A stretch of DNA of 12,295 nucleotides, from assembly GCA_049509915.1 (NCBI GenBank), contig JBEKZL010000226.1, positions 1-12,295 on the forward strand. The letters run 5' to 3'. Under the pieces are notes generated by a model. It did not search any database, was not told the origin of the DNA, and was given only the letters and a program-made list of their open reading frames with translations. The translations under genes were made by a program, and so were the position numbers. This document shows positions 6,570-12,295 of this stretch, in pieces. The stretch's first letter is position 1. Each line of letters begins with the position of its first letter. This DNA comes from JBEKYD01 sp049509915. GTDB taxonomy: Bacteria > Acidobacteriota > Terriglobia > Bryobacterales > Bryobacteraceae.

Positions 6570-7207
6570 CGCCGGGGACCGCGTCTGGGTGGGCCGGAAT
6601 CGCGGCGGCGGCCTTCGCCGTGCGCGCCGCGGGGACGGGCATCGCGGCCATGGCGGCCGTCTCCGCCGCGCAGTACGAAAGCGCTGGGCGGCGGCTCCGG
6701 CAGGCTGGCCATGCCGGCGGGATAAACCACCACCTGGCGCGACGGGCCGGAGCCCTGGCTCTCGCTGCGAATGCTGGTATCGTGGCGCAGCGCCAAGTGG
6801 ATCACGCGCCGCTCGCGACTGTTCATGGGATTAAAGCGAAACGGCGTGCCCGTCCGCTTTACCTTTTCGGCCGCCGCCGTGGCGCTCAGCCGCAACTCCT
6901 CGATGCGCAGCAGGCGATAGTCGTTGGCATCGAACGATAGCCGCGAATGGTCTTCCGACGGCATGCGCAGCATTTCCATGGTGACGTGTTCCAAGGCCAG
7001 CAGCAGCTCGGCGCGATTGGCCAGCAGGGCATCCACGTCGGCCCCGCTGAACCTTACCAGCACGTCGGGCGTTTCCACGTCGTCCTCGCCGGGCCGCGCG
7101 TCCTCGATCGCGAACTCCAGCTCGAAGCCGCCTCTCGAAAACACTATGCGCAAGAACCCGTCGATGCGGGAGGCTATGGAGGACGCAGTATACTTTCGCT
7201 CTGTCAC
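6566..7207 (-). CDS. jag: Jag-like RNA-binding protein (KH and R3H domains)
   Basis: Cytoplasmic RNA-binding protein of the Jag/KhpB (SpoIIIJ-associated) family, normally encoded beside yidC. GTG 7207 is only 3 nt after the yidC stop, so translation is probably coupled. The protein has 213 residues. A KH-like region covers ~48-82 (VLVRFSG...LLANRAELLLALEHV), but ANRA stands where the KH GxxG loop (often GKRG) is expected. The R3H domain (~123-165) has SRERRVIH, including R133-x3-H137. The N-terminal Jag_N domain is absent. The C-terminal tail after ~170 is Gly/Arg-rich and low in complexity, and it ends in a TAG belonging to the REP-like element. The role in membrane-protein production or cell division is inferred from family and context. 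Confidence 0.85.
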   Translation of the reverse strand: MTERKYTASSIASRIDGFLRIVFSRGGFELEFAIEDARPGEDDVETPDVLVRFSGADVDALLANRAELLLALEHVTMEMLRMPSEDHSRLSFDANDYRLLRIEELRLSATAAAEKVKRTGTPFRFNPMNSRERRVIHLALRHDTSIRSESQGSGPSRQVVVYPAGMASLPEPPPSAFVLRGGDGRHGRDARPRGAHGEGRRRDSGPPRRGPRR

Positions 7208-7210
7208 TGG

Positions 7211-8965
7211 CTATTTCCTGCCGTTCTTTTTCTTGGGAGGCTCAACGCTGCGAGCGGCTTCCAGGGCGGCTTCGGTATGGTTGAAGAACCATTGCTGCCC
7301 CATATTTACGAGATTGCTGGTCAAGTAGTATAGCACCAGGCCGCTTGGCAGATTGTAGAACATGGCGCCGAAAATCAGCGGCATCATCATCATCATGTTC
7401 TTCTGGTTGGGATCGACGTTGGCCTGCGGCGTCATCTTCTGCATCAGGAACTGGCTGGCGATCATGATAATGGGCAGAACCTTGATGGCCGCGTGTTCAG
7501 CCTGGGAGAGATCGGTCACCCACAGCCAGGTGGCGCCGCGCATTTCCACCGAAACCGAAAAGACCTTATAGAAAGCGATGAAGAACGGAATCTGGATCAG
7601 CATGGGGAAACAGCCGCCCATGGGATTCACGCCGTACTTTTTATACAGGCCCATCACTTCCTGGTTCTGGTCAGCCTTTTTCGGATCGCGCATGCCCACG
7701 TTTTTGTATTTGGCGTTGATGGCGTCGATCTGCGGTTTGAGCGCCTGCATCTTCCGCATCGACTTCATATTGGAAAGCCGCAGCGGGAACAGTATGGAAT
7801 TCAGGACTATGGTGACCACCACGATCGACCATCCGAAATTATGCAGGAAGGCGTGGTTCGCCCAGTTGACCAGCAGGAATAGCGGCTTGGCCACCACCCC
7901 CAGCCAGCCGAAATCCACCACCTGCTCGAGCTTGGGATCGACGCTCTTGAGCAGGTCGTAGTCTTTGGGACCGACAAACACGCGAAAGCGATTCTGCGCT
8001 CCGTCGCCCACCGCGGCGCCGAAAAACGGTACCTTCTTGGCCTCGAATGGTGTAGCCACAATATCGGACAACGTAACCGCGTCGACGTTCGCGTCTTGCT
8101 CCGGCAGGAAGACCGCGGCAAAATACTTATCGTTCAAACTGAAGAAGGAGAAAGTCCCGTGCGCTGCGATGGGGCCGTTCTTCGCCGATCCGGGGGTCAC
8201 CAGTTTCTGCTGCGTCAGATCGTAATAAGCCGTCGATTCAAGGGCAGCCGGAGCTCCCAGGGTCAGATCGCCGAATCCGCCGCGCCAGTCGATCAGGTGC
8301 GGGAACGGCTGTCCATCGACTGAGACTTCGGTGAAAACTTCCAGGAGGTAGCTGTTTTTCTGAAAGTGGAATCCCTTGCGGACGCTGGTGTGGCCGTCGG
8401 AGAAGGAGTATGACACGCCCAGCCCATCGGCGTCGGGCGTTTGCGCGTAGTAAACCCAGTTGACCTTTGCCTCGGGCTGCGGGCCGTTGAAGTAGAGCGA
8501 GAACGGATATTCCAGGCCGGCGGCGGTGTTGATCAGGTCGAGCGGCTTATCGTCGTTTCCCTTATACTTCTTGAGCACCCAGTTGTGCACGGTGGCGCCC
8601 TGGTTGCTGAAGACGACGTGGAACAGGTTGGTATCCACCACGAACGGAAGCGCCGGTTGTTGCGGCGTGGCGTTGGGCGCCGGAACGGAAGCGGCTCGCG
8701 ACGGTGCCGTGGGCGGCTTTTTCGCGGCGGCGGGCAACGGTTCTGTCGGCGCGGCCGAAGCCGGTGCGGATGCCGCCGGCAGCGGCGCGGGCGCGGACAC
8801 CGGCGGGGCGGCGGGTGGCGCAAATACTTTGAGGAAATACGGCGTGACCAGCATCACCACGCCCATCAGGATAAACGCCAGGAGAAGCCGAAGCTCCATC
8901 GACATCTCTTTCGGCGGCGTCTGGTCCGATTCTCTCGCCGGTGGACTCTTTTCCAAATCTGCCAT
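7211..8965 (-). CDS. yidC: Membrane protein insertase YidC
   Basis: Inner-membrane insertase that works alone or with SecYEG. The protein has 584 residues, of the long Gram-negative type. A first membrane helix lies at ~25-46 (LLLAFILMGVVMLVTPYFLK). A Pro/Ala-rich linker follows (~48-106), then the periplasmic domain (~107-340). The conserved core runs from ~375 to 562: WSIVVVTIVLNSILFPLR, the cytoplasmic hairpin with MKSMRKMQALKPQ, KKYGVNPMGGCFPMLIQIP, and the last helices before a short basic tail (PPKKKNGRK). At the groove position held by Arg in E. coli and Bacillus, this protein has Asn389, with Arg396 seven residues on; I think this is usual in acidobacteria. Start ATG 8965 has GAGG 14 nt upstream; Met21/Met23 are less likely starts. 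Confidence 0.95.
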   Translation of the reverse strand: MADLEKSPPARESDQTPPKEMSMELRLLLAFILMGVVMLVTPYFLKVFAPPAAPPVSAPAPLPAASAPASAAPTEPLPAAAKKPPTAPSRAASVPAPNATPQQPALPFVVDTNLFHVVFSNQGATVHNWVLKKYKGNDDKPLDLINTAAGLEYPFSLYFNGPQPEAKVNWVYYAQTPDADGLGVSYSFSDGHTSVRKGFHFQKNSYLLEVFTEVSVDGQPFPHLIDWRGGFGDLTLGAPAALESTAYYDLTQQKLVTPGSAKNGPIAAHGTFSFFSLNDKYFAAVFLPEQDANVDAVTLSDIVATPFEAKKVPFFGAAVGDGAQNRFRVFVGPKDYDLLKSVDPKLEQVVDFGWLGVVAKPLFLLVNWANHAFLHNFGWSIVVVTIVLNSILFPLRLSNMKSMRKMQALKPQIDAINAKYKNVGMRDPKKADQNQEVMGLYKKYGVNPMGGCFPMLIQIPFFIAFYKVFSVSVEMRGATWLWVTDLSQAEHAAIKVLPIIMIASQFLMQKMTPQANVDPNQKNMMMMMPLIFGAMFYNLPSGLVLYYLTSNLVNMGQQWFFNHTEAALEAARSVEPPKKKNGRK

Positions 8966-9016
8966 GCCTAGTATTCGTTCCTCGTAATCATGTTTGCGCC
9001 TACGACAACGGCTTCC

Positions 9017-9229
9017 TTACTGGTCGCGGCTCGGAGTTGTCATCGGCACCGGGTCGTATCCGCCTTGGTGAAAGGGATGGCACCGGAGCAGCCGGCGCAC
9101 CCCCATCCACGCGCCTTTGGCAACACCATAACGCACCACCGCCTCGCGCATATAAACCGAACAAGTCGGATAGAACCGGCAAGCCGAAGGCAAGAGCGGG
9201 GAAATCCAGTACTTATACGTATCGAGCAG
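9017..9229 (-). CDS. yidD: Membrane protein insertion efficiency factor YidD
   Basis: Small amphipathic membrane-associated protein that helps YidC-dependent insertion. It reads YKYWISPLLPSACRFYPTCS, then GVRRLLRCHPFHQGGYDPVP, the signature of the family with its cysteines, and ends with a short tail (MTTPSRDQ). The start is a problem. In this frame there is no ATG, GTG or TTG near the expected position: the codons run GTA GCA TGG CTG CTC GAT. ATG 9233 is in the wrong frame and stops after six codons. I place the start at CTG 9229, giving 70 residues, slightly short for the family, which usually has 5-10 more residues ahead. The alternative is a start inside rnpA, with a long overlap. The rnpA stop (9237-9235) lies 5 nt upstream. 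Confidence 0.85.
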   Translation of the reverse strand: MLDTYKYWISPLLPSACRFYPTCSVYMREAVVRYGVAKGAWMGVRRLLRCHPFHQGGYDPVPMTTPSRDQ

Positions 9230-9234
9230 CCATG

Positions 9235-9588
9235 CTACGCCGCGCCGCAGCGGCGGAAGAGCCGCTCCACTTCCGCGCAAATCTCCGCAAACGGAGCCTG
9301 AAACGCTTTGCGCCGGGGATTGATGACGATGGACCACTTCGGATTCAACCGTTCCAGGTGGAGGCGCACGGCTTCGCGGACGCGCCGGCGAATGCGGTTG
9401 CGGACCACGGCCTTGGCGACCTTGCGGGGAACAGTGAAGCCCACGCGAGGACCATCCGCCACCTCGCCGCGCAGGCAAAAAGCCGCGAAAAGCGAATTCG
9501 AGTGGCGAATTCCCTGCTCGTATATCCCCCGGAAATCTTGCGATCGCAAAAGGCGGACACGTTTTGGAAATGCGTTCGGGCCGGGCAC
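9235..9588 (-). CDS. rnpA: Ribonuclease P protein component
   Basis: Protein subunit of RNase P, which with the catalytic RNA cleaves the 5' leader of pre-tRNAs. The protein has 117 residues, the normal length. It has the N-terminal FPKRVRLLRSQDF segment, the central RVGFTVPRKVAKAVVRN, and the RNR motif RNRIRRRVREAVRLH, which binds the P RNA. GTG 9588 is 9 nt after the rpmH stop, with AAGGG just upstream, which fits the rpmH-rnpA coupling known in most bacteria. The strong antisense frames here are high-GC shadows. Confidence 0.95.
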   Translation of the reverse strand: MPGPNAFPKRVRLLRSQDFRGIYEQGIRHSNSLFAAFCLRGEVADGPRVGFTVPRKVAKAVVRNRIRRRVREAVRLHLERLNPKWSIVINPRRKAFQAPFAEICAEVERLFRRCGAA

Positions 9589-9597
9589 GGCCCTTGG

Positions 9598-9747
9598 CTA
9601 CCTCTCGGAGCTGACGGTGAGTTTCTTCCGCCCGCGGGCGCGGCGGCGGGCAAGCACTGCGCGGCCATTCTTGGTTTCCATCCGGCTCAGAAACCCGTGC
9701 GTTTTCGCGCGGTGCCGGTTATTCGGTTGAAAGGTACGTTTGGGCAT
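9598..9747 (-). CDS. rpmH: 50S ribosomal protein L34
   Basis: Forty-nine residues starting MPKRTFQPNNRHRAKTHG, then FLSRMETKNGRAVLARRRAR and GRKKLTVSSER; highly basic and unmistakable L34. Start ATG 9747, stop TAG 9600-9598. First gene of the cluster; the -10 box lies 15 nt upstream of the ATG, so the leader is very short. No strong Shine-Dalgarno is seen (only TTGAG). Confidence 0.97.
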   Translation of the reverse strand: MPKRTFQPNNRHRAKTHGFLSRMETKNGRAVLARRRARGRKKLTVSSER

Positions 9748-9762
9748 TTTAACTCAAGCTTC

Positions 9763-9791
9763 ATTATAAGGGAAGCGGCGGATGTCGGCAA
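9763..9791 (-). promoter_or_regulatory. Promoter of the rpmH-rnpA-yidD-yidC-jag-mnmE cluster
   Basis: On the minus strand, -35 TTGCCG (9791-9786, four of six), 17-nt spacer, and perfect -10 TATAAT (9768-9763), just upstream of rpmH. Expected position and spacing for a housekeeping sigma factor. Confidence 0.75.
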
Positions 9792-9846
9792 ACCGGGCTC
9801 GAAGTCGGAAAAGGCGGCTTGCGGGGAGGCGCTGGCTCCCATACGA

Positions 9847-9866
9847 CTATATCATATTCTATATCA
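9847..9866. repeat. Direct repeat CTATATCA with 12-bp period
   Basis: CTATATCA at 9847-9854 and again at 9859-9866, separated by TATT, in an AT-rich patch inside GC-rich DNA, 56 bp upstream of the rpmH -35 box. Possible regulator site or AT-rich unwinding patch; function unknown. Confidence 0.5.
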
Positions 9867-9920
9867 GTGGTTTGTAGGCATAGATGGGTTCGATTGGTAA
9901 CGGCGATTCGGGCTAGCGAT

Positions 9921-9940
9921 TTGTGCATTCTTGTGCATCT
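9921..9940. repeat. Tandem octamer TTGTGCAT at exactly one helical turn
   Basis: TTGTGCATTC directly followed by TTGTGCATCT, a 10-bp period that would place both octamers on the same face of the helix. It could be an operator for a dimeric regulator, or chance. Confidence 0.45.
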
Positions 9941-10107
9941 CCAGCCGGAATTCGTGCGCGACGGAGGAGCAGTCGGAGTAGTTTTTGATCGGGGAGCACG
10001 CCGAGAGAACGCCGCCGGAGAATCGTTCAGCGATCGGCGAAGACGGGAGCAGGAACATGTCCGCTGAATTGCATCATATCCCAAGTCGGGGCTGGGGAGG
10101 CGTTAGT

Positions 10108-10626
10108 TTAGAGAGAGTCTCCCCAAAAGAGAACAAGCCTCGCGGCGGCGACTTGGGGCCGCCGCGAGGCTTGTCCACGGCCTGGGCCCATGGCCAAATA
10201 GTTATTTGACGTCCAAACCTTTACGCCGGCAGTTGGAGTGAGTTCGCTGACGTAGCCGATACTGCCGCCGGTTTTCGCCACGTAAGCGATTACTTCCGCT
10301 TCGCTGTTGAAACTCTCGGGCAGGTTTCCCTTGCCGGTGAAAACTAGACTCCGATAGTAGGCAAGTAGCGCGTCAGCGGATCGTCCGATGTACTCTTTCA
10401 GGAACGCCGCGTGCAGCGGCCCAGCCTTGATGAGAACCGGTTCCACCTGGTTTGTTCCTTCCAGAGAGGTCTTAGTGACCAGAAAAATGCGCTTCAGTTC
10501 ATCCGCGGAGACGGCCGACACGCCCATCTTGTCATTCGCGATAATCTCTAAATCGCCTGCCCTGCAAGGCGCCGGCAGTGGCACATAAACGAGGAATGCG
10601 AAAAGCATGGTCCAGATACCTTTCAT
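10108..10626 (-). CDS. Small PstS-like phosphate-binding-type periplasmic protein, 3' frameshift
   Basis: Exported small substrate-binding-like protein of the PstS-like family; the ligand is unproven. Start ATG 10626 has GGAGG 9 nt upstream and lies 18 nt after the porin stop. The signal peptide covers ~1-23 (MLFAFLVYVPLPAPCRA), then DLEIIANDKMGVSAVSADEL, LKRIFL, YYRSLVFTGKGNLPESF, and EVIAYVAKTGGSIGYVSEL, the family's closing motif. After GVKV, one missing T shifts the frame. With that T restored, the gene would end LDVK-TAA at 10204-10202. As it stands, the frame runs ~32 more codons through the terminator hairpin to 10108 (tail ...RLVLFWGDSL). The fold is essentially complete, so the protein may still work with an abnormal tail. 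It is probably co-transcribed with the broken porin gene upstream. Confidence 0.75.
   Translation of the reverse strand: MKGIWTMLFAFLVYVPLPAPCRAGDLEIIANDKMGVSAVSADELKRIFLVTKTSLEGTNQVEPVLIKAGPLHAAFLKEYIGRSADALLAYYRSLVFTGKGNLPESFNSEAEVIAYVAKTGGSIGYVSELTPTAGVKVWTSNNYLAMGPGRGQASRRPQVAAARLVLFWGDSL
10121..10173 (-). terminator. Rho-independent terminator of the PstS-like gene
   Basis: Perfect 16-bp stem CAAGCCTCGCGGCGGC (10134-10149) with its complement at 10158-10173, and an 8-nt loop. On the minus strand it is followed by TTCTCTTTT (10133-10125), which supplies the uridine run. On the plus strand no T run follows, so it works in one direction. Confidence 0.85.
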
Positions 10627-10644
10627 GTCGATAATCCTCCGTTC

Positions 10645-11395
10645 CTATAGATTGAAGCCTGTTCGAATCACCAGCATATGGGTGCTTCGCTGGAAGCCGA
10701 ACGGATTCTGCGGCTCATAGAAGCCGTGTACTGAGTCGGGGGAACCGTAGCCATCCATGAAATGTCCCTCCACTTTTATGTTCCAATACCGCTTTATATC
10801 GATGCGCGGTAATGTCCCAGTCAAAGATGTGGTTGTCCGGTGGATCTCCCAGTCCCGTGTAGCTCTCGCCTCGCCAGTCATGCTTCTGGTGCCAGTCGGC
10901 GTAATACTGTGAGTAGTACGTGCCCAATTCAAGTCGCGAGCGACGCGGTACGCTATCGATGCGTAGAAGGCGCGACTGTCCGAAGGAACTTCGAACGCGG
11001 TCGGAGAATTGTCGAAGTACAACCGGTGATCGCGCCAATACCGGCGGTACTCTCCGTCGAAGTGCAGTTTTCCTTTTTAGGTATTGAACATAGAATTGAT
11101 GAGTGAAGTCGCGCGCCGTCTTCTCCTGAAATGGCGACCCGTCGGGAATGCCCATACCCCCCCAATCGAGCGTTACGTTGCCTCTGCCCAACACCCCTAT
11201 CTTGCGGTCATAGGTTTGAGCTCCGAGCCGTAACTTGCTTGCGGCGTGATAAGTTATATTGACGGCTCCCTCGGTAAGGCCGAAGCTGCCCGTCGTCGTG
11301 TTCATGGTCAGGAAGTTGTTCTGGTTTGTGTACAAGAACCCTTGCGAGAGGAACCCATGGACCTCCAACCGCCCGTCGTCGAGAAGATTGCGGCC
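10645..11395 (-). pseudogene. Outer-membrane porin remnant, 5'-truncated with three frameshifts
   Basis: The minus strand carries barrel text in alternating frames. It runs from about 11395 (NLLDDGRLEVHGFLSQGF), through NTTTGSFGLTEGAVNITYH and KLRLGAQTYDRKIG, to FYVQYLK. An extra A in an A run (11074-11078) shifts it to LHFDGEYRRYWRDHRLYFDN; a 1-nt loss (~10928) shifts it to LGTYYSQYYADWHQKHDWRG; a third lesion (10804-10807) shifts it to RIDIKRYWNIKVEGHFMDG, and it ends ...RTGFNL at TAG 10647-10645. The signal peptide and N-terminus are gone, replaced by the recombinase/transposase frame. About 245 residues remain against ~400 I would expect, and the central loop region also seems to be missing between VTLDW and GGMG. 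Such porins are often paired with a small PstS-like gene, as here. Confidence 0.75.
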
Positions 11396-12295
11396 ACACT
11401 GAACCGACTTGGATTCTCAACAGGCGCTGGTAATACATGGACAGTGCAGAGCGTGTATTCTGCACGTCGTTATCATCAACTGCCCGCCTATGATCCGAGT
11501 CAGAGCAGAGAGGTTGCTATGGCGGAAGCTGCGCAGCGTTTGGGTGTCAGAACAATGAGTGAGGTGACTCATCGAGTTCAAATCGACAAGGTTGCTGCTA
11601 TCGTGGATGCCCTGCAAACCAAACCGGCGGGGATGACCCACTGGAGTTGCCGGACTATGGCACGGAGCCAGGGCGTCAGCAAGTCCACGGTCAACAATAT
11701 CTGGCGCGCCCAAAATCTACAACCGCATCGCACGGAGACTTTTAAGCTCTCGCGCGATCCGAAGTTTCAGGAGAAGATGACTGATGTGGTGGGTCTGTAT
11801 CTAAATCCCCCGCAACAGGCGATCATACTCTGCGTAGACGAGAAGAGCCAGATTCCGGCTTTGGATCCCACCCAGCCTGGGTTGCCCATCAAGAAGGGGC
11901 GATGCGGCACCATGACCCACGATTACAAACGCAATGGCACGACCGCTCTGTTCGCAGCGCTGGACACATTACAGGACAAGGTCGTCGGCGAGTGCCATGA
12001 GAGACACCGGCATCAGGAGTTTCTCAAATTCCTGCGCCGACTCGACGCCGAATTCCCCGGCGATGTTCCCTTGCATCTGGTCATGGACAACTGCGGAACA
12101 CACAAGCACGCGAAAGTGAACGCATGGCTGAAACGTAATCCTCGGTTCGTGCCCCACTTCGCCCCCACCAGCTCCAGTTGGATGAATCTTGTCGAGAGAT
12201 GGTTCGGCCACCTGGACAACAAGGCCATCCGCCGTGGCGTCTTTCTCAGCGTAGCCGACTTGGAGGCGTCCATCGAGGCGTTTCTCAAAGTCCGG
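11357..12295 (+). CDS. Serine-recombinase tail fused in frame to IS630-family transposase (3' end outside window)
   Basis: Open from ATG 11357 to the last base: 313 codons, no stop, so its C-terminus is missing. Residues ~9-66 (EKIAATLNRLGFSTGAGNTW, VYSARRYHQLPAYDP, EVAMAEAAQRLGVR) look like the end of a large serine recombinase with its terminal helix-turn-helix, not like an IS630 N-terminus. From ~74 (VQIDKVAAIVDALQTKPAG) it is a clear IS630 transposase: MTHWSCRTMARSQGVSKST, LQPHRTETFKLS, CVDEKSQ (Asp161), MTHDYKRNGTTALFAALDT, LVMDNCGTHKH (Asp244) and SSSWMNLVERWF (Glu280). All three catalytic acids are present; 35 residues separate the second Asp and Glu. The usual IS630 N-terminal DNA-binding region (~100 aa) is missing. 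It overlaps the porin remnant antisense at 11357-11395. No ribosome site is obvious; probably a mobile-element remnant. Confidence 0.8.
   Translation, partial: MDLQPPVVEKIAATLNRLGFSTGAGNTWTVQSVYSARRYHQLPAYDPSQSREVAMAEAAQRLGVRTMSEVTHRVQIDKVAAIVDALQTKPAGMTHWSCRTMARSQGVSKSTVNNIWRAQNLQPHRTETFKLSRDPKFQEKMTDVVGLYLNPPQQAIILCVDEKSQIPALDPTQPGLPIKKGRCGTMTHDYKRNGTTALFAALDTLQDKVVGECHERHRHQEFLKFLRRLDAEFPGDVPLHLVMDNCGTHKHAKVNAWLKRNPRFVPHFAPTSSSWMNLVERWFGHLDNKAIRRGVFLSVADLEASIEAFLKVR
11381..12295 (+). mobile_element. Mobile-element remnant (recombinase fragment plus IS630), right end outside window
   Basis: The left boundary is placed where porin homology on the minus strand gives way to recombinase text on the plus strand, between about 11368 and 11395. 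I found no terminal inverted repeat and no TA target duplication at this edge, so this is a junction of fragments and not a clean IS end. The right end is not in the window. Confidence 0.6.

Larger units (their letters stand above)
9792..10107. other. Intergenic region upstream of rpmH; no gene recognised
   Basis: Several short frames exist but none resembles a protein family I know, and they lack good ribosome sites. An AT-rich patch at 9847-9866 and a tandem octamer at 9921-9940 are listed separately. I saw no cluster of DnaA boxes, no tRNA and no dnaA. Confidence 0.6.

Noticed and set aside
8941..9900. Plus-strand frame of 319 codons across yidD, rnpA and rpmH
   Set aside because: Antisense to three certain genes; random Arg/Ala/Gly-rich text.
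9864..9938. Minus-strand MHKNAQIA, similar to the first residues of IS481-type transposases
   Set aside because: Only about eight residues match; nothing recognisable follows, so chance cannot be excluded.
9748..10200. Replication origin with DnaA boxes next to rpmH
   Set aside because: No TTATCCACA cluster; a single TTGTCCACG-like string at 10171 lies at the terminator. No dnaA in the window.

Overview
The window looks like a chromosomal segment from a GC-rich member of the Acidobacteriota, most likely near Bryobacterales / Candidatus Solibacter. I infer this from a VWFA-related secreted protein of the acidobacterial type, a large carboxypeptidase/Oar-type TonB-dependent receptor next to it, an acidobacterial-style rpmH-rnpA-yidD-yidC-jag-mnmE cluster, and palindromic GTGGGGCA...TGCCCCAC elements that I remember as common in Solibacter-like genomes. 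No taxonomic search was possible.

Layout. (1) 2-4334, plus strand: the C-terminal part of a TonB-dependent receptor, then a large secreted VWFA-related protein; a 70-bp REP-like palindrome sits between or inside their boundary. (2) 4335-5158: no intact gene. This stretch holds a second, partial copy of the mnmE 3' end (about 200 bp) and a decayed antitoxin/RelE-type toxin pair lying exactly between the two mnmE 3' copies. (3) 5159-9747, minus strand: the housekeeping cluster for ribosomal protein L34, RNase P protein, YidD, the YidC insertase, a Jag-like RNA-binding protein and the tRNA-modification GTPase MnmE. It is transcribed from a recognisable promoter at 9763-9791. A second REP-like element (6505-6569) forms the whole jag-mnmE junction: it supplies the jag stop codon and a Shine-Dalgarno sequence for mnmE, and mnmE is left without an ATG, GTG or TTG start. 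(4) 9792-10107: intergenic, with two short tandem repeats and no gene that I recognise. (5) 10108-11395, minus strand: a small PstS-like periplasmic protein, frameshifted at its very end so that it reads through its own terminator hairpin, and upstream of it a porin-like pseudogene with three frameshifts and no N-terminus. (6) 11357-12295, plus strand: an open reading frame that runs off the window. It begins as what looks like the tail of a large serine recombinase and continues in frame as an IS630-family DDE transposase.

How it works together. The central cluster is a membrane-protein biogenesis and RNA-processing operon (L34, RNase P, YidD/YidC, Jag, MnmE). Both ends of the cluster are disturbed. 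On the mnmE side there is a duplicated gene end with a dead toxin-antitoxin module. On the rpmH side, where dnaA often lies in other bacteria, there are a broken porin/PstS-like pair and mobile-element remains. I found no CRISPR array, tRNA or rRNA. The most interesting material is the mnmE 3' duplication around the dead toxin-antitoxin pair, the REP element acting as the jag/mnmE junction, and the recombinase-transposase chimera.
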